Assembly: GCA_031216915.1 (NCBI GenBank)
Contig: CM062294.1
Coordinates: 391,955,217 to 392,019,216 of the forward strand
Length of the DNA: 64,000 bases
Reading direction: 5' to 3'
From: Pictodentalium vernedei
Lineage: Eukaryota > Mollusca > Scaphopoda > Dentaliida > Dentaliidae
Shown here: one piece after another, positions 12,533 to 24,000 of the stretch
Position numbering within the stretch: position 1 is the first letter of the stretch
Layout of the letters: each line of letters opens with the position of its first letter
The notes under the pieces: model-generated
Told to the model about the DNA's origin: nothing
Seen by the model: only the letters and a program-made list of their open reading frames with translations
Database searches by the model: none
Translations under genes and position numbers: made by a program

Positions 12533-12862
12533 TGGGGGCGCAGTGGCTGAGTTGGCAGAGGTGCAGGCTGCAAGTCGAGCGGTCCTCGCTCTGTCCTTGG
12601 GCAAGACACTTCACCCCATTGCCCACTTGGGTGCATGGTAGCAATGTGTACTAAAGCATACTGCACATCGATGGTGCACCTGTCTTCAGCCAATGCTAAC
12701 CCTGCTTGTGTGGAGTTAGTATGTGGGGAATCTGATAGTTGCTCGCTGTTGCCAGAAGGTTCTCCCCAGGTATTCTGGCTTCCTCCACCCATAAAACTGT
12801 CCTGGTCATGGTAAACCACTGTGCAGAAATATGTGACATTGAACACCAATAAATAAATAATC
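12533..12862 (+). mobile_element. tRNA-derived SINE, full length
   Basis: The head GGGGGCGCAGTGGCTGAGTT resembles a tRNA 5' half with a box-A-like TGGCTGAGTTGG. The body includes GGGCAAGACACTTCACCCCA and CATCGATGGTGCACC. The tail ends ACACCAATAAATAAATAATC. The tail motif present in other copies (GTTTAACGACAC on the other strand) is degenerate here. Not a functional tRNA gene. Confidence 0.75.
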
Positions 12863-12870
12863 CTTTAAAA

Positions 12871-12999
12871 AATGAGCTCATTCCAATGAAGGGTCATAAG
12901 CTATGTTTTTCAAGCAAAAATGAAAAAGTAATTAAAACTGAATAGACATTTCTGTGTATAAAGCTGACCAGTTTTTGCCGTTATGTCGGCTAAAGGGTT
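12871..12999. repeat. MITE right half
   Basis: GAGCTCATTCCAATGAAGGGTCATAAGC... through CGGCTAAAGGGTTGAG, matching the right half of the 61565-61799 family. Confidence 0.6.
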
Positions 13000-13649
13000 G
13001 AGAATCCCTTAGTTTGGAAAGCACACTGAAAAGCTGTCCCATTCCACATAGAATTAAATGTTTCAGAAAAGAAAGCGAAAAACATTCTGTAGCCATGAGT
13101 TATATTAAAGATATTTTTTTACTCACATCGAAGTATTAAGAGGGTTAAAATCTGACCATTCAAATATTCCATTTTATTACTTTGTAACTGTGATAGGTGT
13201 TTCGAGAAAGCCACACACCACTCCATCCCAAAACCTCTCAATCCTGAGTTATGATTGAGAATAAATAGATTTTTAAAAAAAATGCTTTGAAAAGTGAAGG
13301 TTTCTCTCTCTCTTCAATGATTGAGACTGAAGTTTTGTAACATGATACAACATAAATATACAGTGCTGTTCAATGTAACAAAGAATTCTATCTCAGCTTT
13401 CTCTCTGGAGATTTCTGTTTTAGATAATGGTTACTGCTTCAGCTAACTCATTTCCCAGTAAATGTTGTAAACATATTTTTAACATCTAGAGCCCGAAGGC
13501 CCCACATGCCTCCAAATCATGGATGACCATGTACCAATGGCAGGCAGTCTATCAGTATACCAAAAACACTGAGATAGGATTGATTGTATTTGGGTTATCA
13601 TGTTGAAAAACAGTGCATAGAAGACATTCTATGAATGTTATTAATTTAT

Positions 13650-13980
13650 TGGGGTTTAACGACACTTCAACAGCTAGGCCCGCCTCGTGTCGTACAGTTT
13701 TTACAGATGGAGGAAACCAGAGAACACAGAGAACCACCAAACAACAACAACAAGCAACTGTCTGGCTCCCCAACATACTAACTCCACACAAGTAGGGTTA
13801 GTGCAAGTGTATCATCGACATGCAGTATGTCTTAGTACACAACATCACTATGCCATTATGTGGGCAATGGGGGTGAAGAGTTTTTGCCCAAAGACACAAG
13901 GCAGTTGCTGCAGATAGGATTCGAACTGAGAACCTCTCGGCTTGCAGCCTGCACCTCTAACTGCTTAGCCACCGTGCCCC
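13650..13980 (-). mobile_element. tRNA-derived SINE, full length
   Basis: Read on the minus strand, it starts GGGGCACGGTGGCTAAGCAG (box A-like) and has GTTCGAATCC (box B) about 50 bp later. Its tail carries the complement of TTTATTGGGGTTTAACGACA. Best-preserved member here, with both Pol III boxes. Confidence 0.8.
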
Positions 13981-14580
13981 TCTATGAATGGAATGGGAAT
14001 ACTTTAGAGGCTTATTTTGGGGATAAAATAATTTTAAAGAAATAAGAAATAGGATTTCAATGACAGTATTTATAGATATTCATTCAAAAATCAGAAAATT
14101 TTTTCCAAGAAACCAGATAAGGTATATATCTTCACAGCATTCAAAGGGACCAATCAAAGGAATGCACAAGGAGGTTCAAAAATATGATTTCTAGCAATTC
14201 TGGTAATAGCCCTCGTGACTCCTGTTCGACCTTGGCCCAAATTTTGAATCTCCATCGAGTGTCCACTCGTTTGGTATTGGTCCCAGGTCCATACATCATA
14301 CCATACTTGAAACATGAGCATGACCCACTTTCACAAATTTTGGCCACACCAACTTTTTTCGTAAAAATGGATGTATGGACTTCAGGAATGCTTTAGAGAG
14401 TTCTGAAAAAATGCACTCAATGACCCCAGGTGACCTCCGTGACCTTGACCCACATTTTTGAACCTCCATCAAGTGTCAACTTATTTAGTGTTGGCTCCAG
14501 GTCCATGCATCACACCATGCTTGAGATATGAGCGTGACCCACTTTCAAAAATTTTGGCCACGCACACTTTTTTCATGAAA

Positions 14581-16384
14581 TGAAAGTGTCAATGACACTG
14601 TAGCTCAACTTGTCAAGACAAAGACATGCACATGTATAGTATGTGACACAGCAATGACAAACATCTAGGTAATGACCTGATAACAAAGGTACATATAAAG
14701 TACATATAAAGTATTGTAATGGTCTGTACATAAATACTGACCGTTGTCTGTAACAAATGTATAGGTAAAGTATTGTAAAGGTGGGTGACAGTCAGATGCT
14801 AAACTAGAAAAGAAAACTTTGAGTCCCAGAGTGGGTCTGACTGAACCCCAAAATATTTGTTCTCATAGCACAGTGATAACAAAGGCACCCCAAAACACAC
14901 TCGTTCCTGTCCCAAGGTGAAAACAAAGGTACCCAAGAAGTTTTGTGAAGATCAATTCATAAATACGAGCTGTATAGAACTTGTGACAAAAAACTGATTG
15001 GACCTAATTTTGGTACAAAATGGCCACTGACAGCCATCTTGAATTTTGAAGAAGATCGGTTCATAAATACAGCCTCTACCCTGAGCCGTATTGATATGTG
15101 TGCTCACATTGTGCAAATAGCACTGAATAAGTCAAAGTTCATCTAATTTGCATAATTTCTGCACGAAAACCCCTTAGAATATGTGATGTATTCCATGTTA
15201 CTAAACATTCATACAAAAATTTATTCAAATCAGAACTTTCATACAGAAGTTCTGTACAAAAGACTGATTGCACTAATTTTGGTACAAAATGGCTGCTGGT
15301 GGCCATCTTGAATTTCGGACCACACCCAAAAACACTTGCTCTCATCCCACAGTGATAACAAAGGTACCCAACAAGGTTCGTAAAAATTGGTTCATAAATA
15401 TGGCCTCTAGTCTGAGCTGTATAGAAGTTGTGTACAAAAAACTGATTAGACCTAATTTTGGTACAAAATGGCCACTGGCAGCCATCTTGAATTTTAGATC
15501 GCACCCAGAAACACTCGTTCTCGTCCCAAGGTGATAACAAAGGTACCCAAGACATTTCGTGAAGATCAGTTCATAAATACAGACTCAAGTCTGAGCCGTA
15601 TTGACATGTGTACTTAATGTGTGTAAGTCGCACTGAAATATCAATGTTCATCTAATTTGCATAATTTCTGCACGAGAAAAAAACCCGTATTATATGTGAT
15701 GTATCCCATGGTACTAAACATTCACACAAAAAATTATTCAAATCAGCGCTTTCATATGAAAGTTCTGTGAAAAAATCTGATTGCACCTAATTTTGTACAA
15801 AATGGCTGCCATCGGCCATCTTGAATTTCGGACCGGACCCAAAAACACTCGTTCTCGTCCCACGGTGATACCAAAGGTACCCAAGAAGTTTCGTAAAGAT
15901 CGGTTCATAAATACGGCCTCTAGCCCGAGCCGTATTGGCATTTGCACTTACAGTGCTGAAATTAACACCAAAAAACTTCAAAATTAGTCTAATTTGCACA
16001 ATTTACGTACGAGAAAAAACCCCGTATTATATGTGATGTACCCCATGGTACTAAACATTCATACAAAAAATTAGTCAAATCAGAGCTTTCATATGGAAGT
16101 TCTGTACAAAAAACAGATTTCTGCATCATCGGTGCAAAATGGCGGCTGGCAGCCATCTTGAATTTCGGACCGCACCCAAAAACACTCGTTCTCGTCCCAC
16201 GGTCATAACAAAGGTACCCAAGAAGTTTCGTAAAGATCGGTTCATAAATACGACCTCTAGCCCGAGCCATAGCCAATTGTTGACGTACGGACAGACGGAC
16301 GGACGGACGGACGGATGGACAGACAGACGGACGACGGGCCATGACAATAGCTCAAATCTGACTTCGTCAAAGTTGAGCTAAAAA
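14581..16384. mobile_element. Helitron-like element H1
   Basis: The head is TGAAAGTGTCAATGACACTG then TAGCTCAACTT. The array units are around ACAAAATGG..GCAGCCATCTTG and GGTACCCAAGAAGTTTCGT. A GGAC microsatellite covers 16286-16336. The 3' hairpin pairs AGCTCAA with TTGAGCT and ends CTAAAAA. It is inserted between A and T within the D1 array; the D1 sequence resumes at 16385 without a target duplication. Confidence 0.8.
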
Positions 16385-18010
16385 TGCACGTCTGAATTTT
16401 GGGGAAGCATTTGGAGGTCAAAAAATGTGATTTCCAGCAATTATGAAAAATGCACTCATTGACCCCTGAGTGACCTCAGTGACCTTGACCCATATTTTGA
16501 ATCTCCATCGAGTGTCGACTCGTTTGGTGTTGGTCCCAGGTCCATACGTCATACCATGCTTGAGATATGAGCGTGACCCACTTTCAAAAATTTTGGCCAT
16601 GCCCACTTTTTACGACAAAATGCATGTTTGTATGTCAGGAATGCTTTAGGGGGTCAAAAAATGTGATTTCTAGCAATTCTGAAAAATGCACTTAATGGCC
16701 CTAGATGACCTCCGTGACCTTGACCCATATTTTGAATCTCCATCGAGTGTCGACTCATTTGCTGTTGGTCCCAGGTCCATACATCATACCATGCTTGAGA
16801 TATGAGCGTGACCCACTTTCAAAAATTTTGGTCACGCCCACTTTTTTTACCTCAAAATGCATGTGTGTATGTCAGGAATGCTTTAGGGTGTCAAAAAATG
16901 TGATTTCTAGCAATTATGAAAAATGCACTTAGTGACCCCTAGGTGACCTCCATGACCTTGACCCATATTCTGAATCTCCCATCGAGTGTCGACTCATTTG
17001 GTGTTGGTCCCAGGTCCATACATCATACCATGCTTGAGATATGAGCGTGACCCACTTTCAAAAACTTTGGCCACGCCCACTTTTTTACTTCAAAATACAT
17101 GTGTGTACGTCAGGAATGCTTTAGGGGGTCAAAAAATGTAATTTCTAGCAATTATGAAAAATGCACTTAATGACCCCCAGGTGACCTCCATGACCTTGAC
17201 CCATATTTTGAATCTCCATCAAGTGTCAACTCATTTGGTGTCCCAGGTCCGTACGTCATACCATGCTTGAGATATGAGCGTGACCCACTTTCAAAAATTT
17301 TGGCCACGCCCACTTTTTTTTACGTCAAAATGCATGTGTGTATGTCAGGAATGCTTTAGGGGGTCAAAAAATGTGATTTCTAGCAATTAGGAAAAATGCA
17401 CTTAATGACCTCTAGGTGACCTCCATGACCTTAACCCATATTCTGAATCTCCATCGAGTGTCGACTCATTTGGTGTTTGTCCCAGGTCCATACGTCATAC
17501 CATGCTTGAGATATGAACGTGACCCACTTTCAAAAATTTTGGTCACACCCACTTTTTTTTACGTCAAAATACTTGTGTGTACGTCAGGAATGCTTTAGGG
17601 GGTCAAAAAATGTGATTTCTAGCAATTATGAAAAATGCACTTAATGACCCCTAGGTGACCTCCCTGACCTTGACCCATATTTTGACTCTCCATCGAGTGT
17701 CGACTCATTTGGTGTTGGTCCCAGGTCCATACGTCATACCATTCTTGAGATATGAGAGTGACCCACTTTCAAAAATTTTGGCCACGCCCCCTTTTTTTAC
17801 GTCAAAATGCATGTGTGTTCGTCAGGAATACTTTAGGGGGTCAAAAAATGTGATTTCCAGCAATTCTGGAAAATGCACTCAATGACCCCCAGATGACCTC
17901 TGTGACCTTGACCCATATTTTGAACCTCCATCGAATGTCGACTCATTTGGTGTTGGTCCCAGGTCTGTAGGTCATATCATGCCTAAGATATGGGCGTGAC
18001 CCACTTTCAA
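16385..18010. repeat. ~237 bp tandem array (D family), about 7 units
   Basis: Each unit holds TGACCTCC(G/A)TGACCTTGACC, CTCCATCGAGTGTCGACTCA, GGTGTTGGTCCCAGGTCC and GAGATATGAGCGTGACCCAC. The anchor GACCTTGACCC recurs every 235-240 bp. Open frames of about 60-76 aa in each unit are repeat by-products. Confidence 0.92.
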
Positions 18011-20316
18011 AACACCCCTACAGACACCCCTGATACCCCAGGAATCTGAAAAACATAGGTGGCCGCGAACTTGTGGCTGTCTATCAGCATGCCAAAAATC
18101 AACGAGATAGGGCAATTCGTTTTCGAGTTATCTTGCGGACAAAAAAGTGATGAGAAGACAGAAGACTGGAGAAGAAGAAGAAGAAGAAGAAGAAGAAGAA
18201 GAAGAAGAAAACTAGAGAAACAGAATTTACTGCACCCAGTAAATTCAAGTCTGTGTGAAAAGGGTTAAAGTATCAGGAATAAACTATACAGTAAAAGAAT
18301 TTATGGAGGCTTATTTTCAGGAGTAAAATATTTTTAAACAAATCAGAAATGGGTTTTCGTTAACAGTATTTACAGATATTCATACTGGAATCAGAACAAT
18401 TATTTATAAGAAACCAGAAAAGGCATACATGTGACCAGCATTCAAAGGGTTCGATACTCGAATCAGAAATGGACATTTTTGGCTCTGCCCATTAATTTGA
18501 GTGATGAAATACGTTCATAAACTTTAGAAATCATTAAGGTGTAATAAAATTCATTTCCCAGTATTTCTGAATAATACACACTTGATGACTTTGGTGACCT
18601 CTTTCAGGCAGACCCCTAGGTGACCTCCGTGACCTTGACCCATATTTTGAATTTCCATCAAGTGTCAACTCATTTGATGTTAGTTCCAGGTCCATTCATC
18701 ATACCACGATTGAGATATGAGCATGACCCACTTTCAAAAATGTTGGCTACGCCCACTTTTTTAACATAAAAATGCATGTATGGACCTCAGGAATGCTTTG
18801 AGGGTCAAAAAATGTGATTTCCAGCAATTGTGAAAAATGCACTTAATGACCCCTAGGTGATCTCCTTGACCCTGACCCATATTTTGAATCTCCATCAAGT
18901 ATCGACTCATTTGGTGTTAGTCCCAGGTCCATTCATCATACCATGCTTGAGATATGAGCATGACCCACTTTCAAATTTTTTGGCCACGCCCACTTTTTTA
19001 ACGTAAAAATGCATGTATGAATCTCAGGAATGCTTTGGGGGGGAAAAAATGTGATTTCCAGCAATTATGAAAAATGCACTCAATGACCCCTAGGTGTCCT
19101 CCGTGATCTTGATCCATATTTAAGTCTCCCTCAAGTGTCGACGGATTTGATGTTGGTCCCAGGTCCATACGTCATACCATGCCTGAGATATGGGCATGAC
19201 CCACTTTCAAAAATTTTGGCCACGCCCACTTTTTTACATCAATATGCATGTGTGTACGTCAGGAATACCTTTGGGGATAAAAAAAATGTGATTTCCAGCA
19301 ATTCTCAAAAAATGCTCTCAATGACCCCTAGATGACCTCTGTGACCTTGACCCATATTTTGAACCTCCCTAAGGTGTCGACTCATTTGGTGTTGGTCCCA
19401 GGTCCATAGGTCATACCACGCTTGAGATATGGGCGTGACCCACTTTAAAAAAATGTGGCCACGCCCACTTTTTTTACGTCAAAATGCATGTGTGTATATC
19501 AGGAATACTTTAGGAGGTCAAAAAATGTGATTTCCAGCAATTCTGAAAAATGCACTCAATGACCCCTAGTTGACCTCCGTAACCTTGACCCATATTTTGA
19601 ACCTCCATCAGGTGTCGACTCATTTGGTGTTGGTCCCAGGTCCATAGGTCATACCACGCTTGAGATATGGGTGTGACCCACTTTCAAAAAAAGTGGCCAT
19701 GCCCACTTTTTTTTTTACGTCAAAATGCATGTGTGTACGTCAGGAATACTTGAGGGGATCAAAAAATGTGATTTTCAGCAATTCTGAAAAATGAAATCAA
19801 TGACCCCTAGGTGACCTCCATGACCTTGACCCATATTTTGAATCTCCATCAAGTGTCGACTCATTTGCTGTTGGTCCCAGGTCCATACGTCATACCGCGC
19901 CTGAGATATGGGCCTGACCCACTTTCAAAAATTTTGGCCACGCCCACTTTTTTTACGTCAAAATGCATGTGTGTACGTCAGGAATACTTTAGGGGGTCAA
20001 AAAATGTGATTTCCAGCAATTCTGAAAAATGCACTCAATGACCCCTAGATGACCTCTGTGACCTTGACCCATATTTTGAACCTCCATCGAGTGTCGACTC
20101 ATTTGGTGTTGGTCCCAGGTCTGTAGGTCATACCACGCCTGAGATATGGGCGTGACCCACTTTCAAAACACCCCTACAGACACCCCTGGTACCCCAGGAA
20201 TCTGAAAAACATAGGTGGCCGAGAACTTGTGGCTGTCTATCAGCATGCCAAAGATCAACGAGATAGGGCTTTCGTTTTCGAATTATCTTGAGGACAAAAA
20301 AGTGATGATGGGACAG

Positions 20317-20386
20317 AAGAAGAAGAAAAAGAAGAAGAAGAAGAAGAAAAAGAAGAAGAAGAAGAAGAAGAAGAAGAAGAAGAAGA
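20317..20386. repeat. GAA microsatellite hosting the TIR element
   Basis: An AAG/GAA run with a few AAA interruptions; it resumes at 26945 after the insertion. The poly-Lys and poly-Leu frames over it are not genes. A similar run is at 18166-18209. Confidence 0.95.
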
Positions 20387-20388
20387 TA

Positions 20389-20556
20389 GCGGGGGAGGAA
20401 TTCGTCACATACAGGTGAATTGTGCACTTGGTGATACCTTCTTGAAATTTGGCACACTGTTAGTGTAGGCTATGAGGTTCTCAAAAACGATCGGCTACAA
20501 GTTGACACCGACCGGTGGCGACCAGTAGCGGCACAATCCAAAATGGCCGCCAGCGG
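20389..20556 (+). repeat. Left terminal inverted repeat of the 6.55 kb element
   Basis: Pairs with 26942-26783. The strongest blocks are the outer 16 bases, the stretch AATTGTGCACTTGGTGATAC, GATCGGCTACAAGTTG, and the inner ATCCAAAATGGCCGCC. The left copy carries about 9 extra bases near 20405-20416. Confidence 0.88.
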
Positions 20557-20671
20557 CTGAAGGGAACCTCCTTTTCGACGGTCTACCGACTATACATCCG
20601 ATTGTAAGGGCGCGAAAGTGAACTCTGATCCACGCACGTGTTGGAAACAGACGTGGGAGATGATGTAGAAT

Positions 20672-21020
20672 AAAACGAGATTCTCTATACGGACGCATCA
20701 ATTTCTTGGAACTTGAAAAGAGCGTTGTTTCTCCGGGATCAGCGTCATTCAGGCAAACCTGAATGACGCTGATCCCGGAGAAACAACGCTCTTTATGAAG
20801 CAGTCTCTTTGCCATACAATCTCTTGTTTGGCGTAATTCCGCAAGCAATTCTGATTTGTCTGTCGAAATTAATTCGAGAACGCGATTGTTCACAAAAATC
20901 ATTCACAGAATGAGTGAGAATCCTCTTCGTGTACGGACTAGTACTGACTGGGAACGTTGTTGCTTTTGCCAGCAAGACAGTTCCAAGAAATTGATGCGTC
21001 CGTATAGAGAATCTCGTTTT
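20672..21020. repeat. 42-bp inverted copy of the ORF's own coding sequence
   Basis: 20672-20713 is an exact reverse complement of 20979-21020, which encodes SSKKLMRPYRESRF of the TE ORF. The upstream arm lies in the noncoding 5' region, and the two arms enclose the ATG at 20910. A further hairpin (20717-20794) lies between them. Confidence 0.95.
20717..20794. repeat. 37-bp-arm perfect hairpin upstream of TE ORF
   Basis: Arms 20717-20753 and 20758-20794 are exact reverse complements, with a CAAA loop. It begins three bases after the 42-bp inverted copy ends. It could be a regulatory RNA structure, or the scar of a template-switch event. Confidence 0.95.
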
Positions 21021-24000
21021 CATGACGCCTATAAAGCTATTGAGGAAGACATAACGCGCTTCCTAGATAATGGCGTTGAGCTTCCATATAATTTGACCAT
21101 TGATTGTTTGATGAGAGAGAGTGATGAGTGTATGTCGATGTCACTGTTGACGAATAAGGCAATATATCATAAGACATGCCGTGACAGTATTCGGACTCAC
21201 ATCGTACAGCGCGTGCTACACAAGCGAGAGCGAAATGAGGCAGTGGCATCCTGCTCCACGCTGAGTCCTAAAAGAACACGGACAAGTTTTGAATCTGGCT
21301 GTGACAGGAAACTGCCCCAGTGTGTTTATTGTCACAAACGCGAAGGTGACAGCAGTGAGCCTATTTGCAGATCAATGTCTGATAACAATAAACTCAAAAT
21401 TATGGCAAAGGAAGCCGAGAACTGGGTTGTTTTTTCTCGGGTCAATGCAGCATTTGATTCCGCTGCTAGTGATCTTTACTATCACAAAACCTGTTATTGT
21501 AAGCTTGCCAATGAAGCACGAGCGGCTAAATCTAAAAAGTCGAAGAACGCCGAACATTCCGCGTCAGGCCTGCCCTATGACCCTCTCGTTATGGCAGAGC
21601 TCATAACATTTGTTGAACACAACGATTCCGCGATGAAGCTTGTCGATCTCAAGAATCTGTACAGTCGGAGGTTGAAGCAAGTCGGTTCTGATTGGCTTAG
21701 TGAAGAAATACATTCCACTCGATTCAAAGAACATTTGTTGCAGAAATTGGGCGATGGCTGGGACGCCTTCACACAGGGTAGAGATGTGTTTATTTCAAGT
21801 AGGTTTCGAGTTGGCTCCTTGTTGTCCGAATCTTTAACTCGTATAGTGTCTGAGGAAGAGGCAAAAAAGATAGTTGATGTGGGTCTTCTTCTGCGTAAAC
21901 ACATACTCATATCTCAAGCTCCTTTCACGGGATCATTTTCATCTTATTGCTTGAGCGAGCCTGTACCCAACTCACTCCTGACTCTTCTTAGAGTTCTACT
22001 TGAGGGCACATGTAGTATACAGAACTTAGGCGATGATGAGACTGTTAATGCCAAGACTCGAGTGGCTTGTACTATTTCACAGATGTTGATCAGCAATTCA
22101 GCGAAACGCTCCGAACATGCACAAAATGTTCACCAGAGACGTGACAGAGAAACTCCAATGCCTCTTTATGTGGGTTTGAAGTTGCATGCCCATGATCGTA
22201 TGAAAAATCTTATCAGAGATTTTCATCAAATGGGACTCTCTGTCTCTTATGATCGCGTAATGGATGTTCGCAGGAGTTTCGCGAGAGCTGTTTCACTGCG
22301 GTTCAAGAACGAAGGTGTTGTAGTCCCAGCTAACTGCAAACGTAATGTTTTCTCGATAGGAACCACTGATAACATTGATGTATCTGGTAGATCTGATATG
22401 CATGGTACGTCCATCACACTCATTGGTCAACTGAGCAGGGACAATGTGGGTACTGATCCCCCACCACTGAGTTTAGATGTTCCAGAAGACACACAAATTG
22501 AACTCCCAGACGACTATGCATTTGTTCCTTTCGTTGAAGACTTTGGTGGGGACATCAGGCTTGAATCTCCAGATGAATGTAATGTACGGCCCAATGAATA
22601 TGCAGATTTGAACGTGGGAGAGAATGACTGGTTGTCTCATGTGTCACAGATCAGCAATAAAGGGAAGGTTGATGGCAGCTGGCAGCTTGATGAAGTCCCT
22701 GTGACCTTTTCAGGCTTCTTTTCAAAACATGAAGATCAAGACAATGTCAAACCTCGTGCAGTTATTGGGGTATTCCCTGTTTTCAGTGAGCAGAAAGCGG
22801 ACTCACTCAGTATGCAGAAGCATGCTATGTATGTGGTCAGGGAAGCTACTGCTTTCGTAAACCCCGGCCAGATACCTGTCATTGAAGGTGACTGTCCGTT
22901 GTATGCCAGGCAGAAAAAATGTCAATGGCTGTTCCCAGAGGAGATAGGTGAGGATCGAATGGTGTGTATGATTGGATTCCTGCATCTTGAAATGTGCACC
23001 CAAGAAGCTGGTGGTAAGCTTATGGGTGGTTCTGGTTGGGAGCGAATGTTTCACCTCGCAAAGATATTCACACCCGGTGTAGCATCATCCCTACTTGGTG
23101 GGAAACATGTCAAGAGGACGCGACAGGCATATCTTCTCACTCTAGCTTGGCTTGAGATCCTCAGAAAGAATGCTTATGAGATTTACTGTCAGCAGACTGG
23201 GCCCCATGAGTCATTTGAAATGTGGGAACAGAGGATTCTTTCACAATCTCCAACTGCGCGCTATTGGGGTGAAATCGTTCGGAACTTTCTCTTGACAAGC
23301 TGTCAATTCGTTCGGAACCAACGAATCGGTAACTGGCCTGGTACACTGTGTTCTATCGATGAGTTGTGCAGTTACTTTTTTGCCCTAGGACATACAAATT
23401 ATTGTCGGTGGGTCCCCGTATTTCTGAGAGACATGTCTCAGCTACCCAGGCGGCATCCTTCAATCCACAACAAATTCATGGAAGGCCATTTTGTGGTCCA
23501 GCGTAGTGAGAGGAAGTTCAGTATGATGGGTTTAGATCAGAGCCAAGAACATAGTATCCAACTACTCAAAGAAGACAGTGGTCCAAAAGGTCTCTATGGC
23601 CAGGCTGAAGAGAAAGTCGTTATTGAGCTTTCAAGGTCAGAAGTTCTGCGTGTTATAGATGAGTATGAATATGCAAGTTTCCACACAACATCATCAGATA
23701 ACACGGAACACCCGGAAAGTTCGGTATCAGAGCAGAAAAAATTTCTGAATCAATTGAAATCTCTCCTCGATCTGGTGAATCAGGGACTCATTATCAACCC
23801 TTATGATGAAACTAGTGGTCAGCTGGTGACATTAGATACTGGTGAATATATGGACCCCGAAGTTAGTAAGAGTTTACGGTCATTACCCGAAAGGGGCAAG
23901 CATTTATATTCCACTTTCTTGAAGGAAAGGCTTGTGGAATGCACCGTACCCCTGAATGATGTTATTCCCAAGGCAAATATATATACCTTCCTTAACCCAC

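Larger units (their letters stand above)
11170..18209. mobile_element. Helitron-like element D1 with ~237 bp array, multiply interrupted
   Basis: The head is ACTAGAGAAACAGAATTTAC, with the small palindrome GAATTTACTG/CAGTAAATTC and then AAGTCTGTGTG. The body is a ~237 bp array (14200-14580 and 16385-18010), then a GAA microsatellite (18166-18209). It is interrupted by MITEs (12347-12531, 12871-12999), SINEs (12533-12862, 13650-13980) and another element (14581-16384). The same head restarts at 18211, so D1 lacks its own 3' hairpin. Confidence 0.65.

Noticed and set aside
13921..13980. tRNA gene
   Set aside because: Box A and box B are present, but the sequence does not form a full cloverleaf and is fused to a SINE body and tail.
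14990..18010. Repeated 60-138 aa frames in array elements (also 43792-45082)
   Set aside because: Same peptide in every unit, on both strands, with no independent start or codon signal.
20128..20457. Poly-Lys / poly-Leu frames over GAA repeats (also 18059-18268, 26895-27113)
   Set aside because: Microsatellite translation products.
20495..20902. 135-aa minus-strand frame containing SSSKKLMRPYRESRF
   Set aside because: The peptide is only the mirrored 42-bp coding copy plus the hairpin; no start context or domain. Reported as an inverted duplication instead.
20856..20909. Upstream extension of the TE ORF from a TTG codon
   Set aside because: The first codon is TTG, not ATG. The first ATG in frame (20910) has an A at -3 and starts just before the conserved zinc motif.
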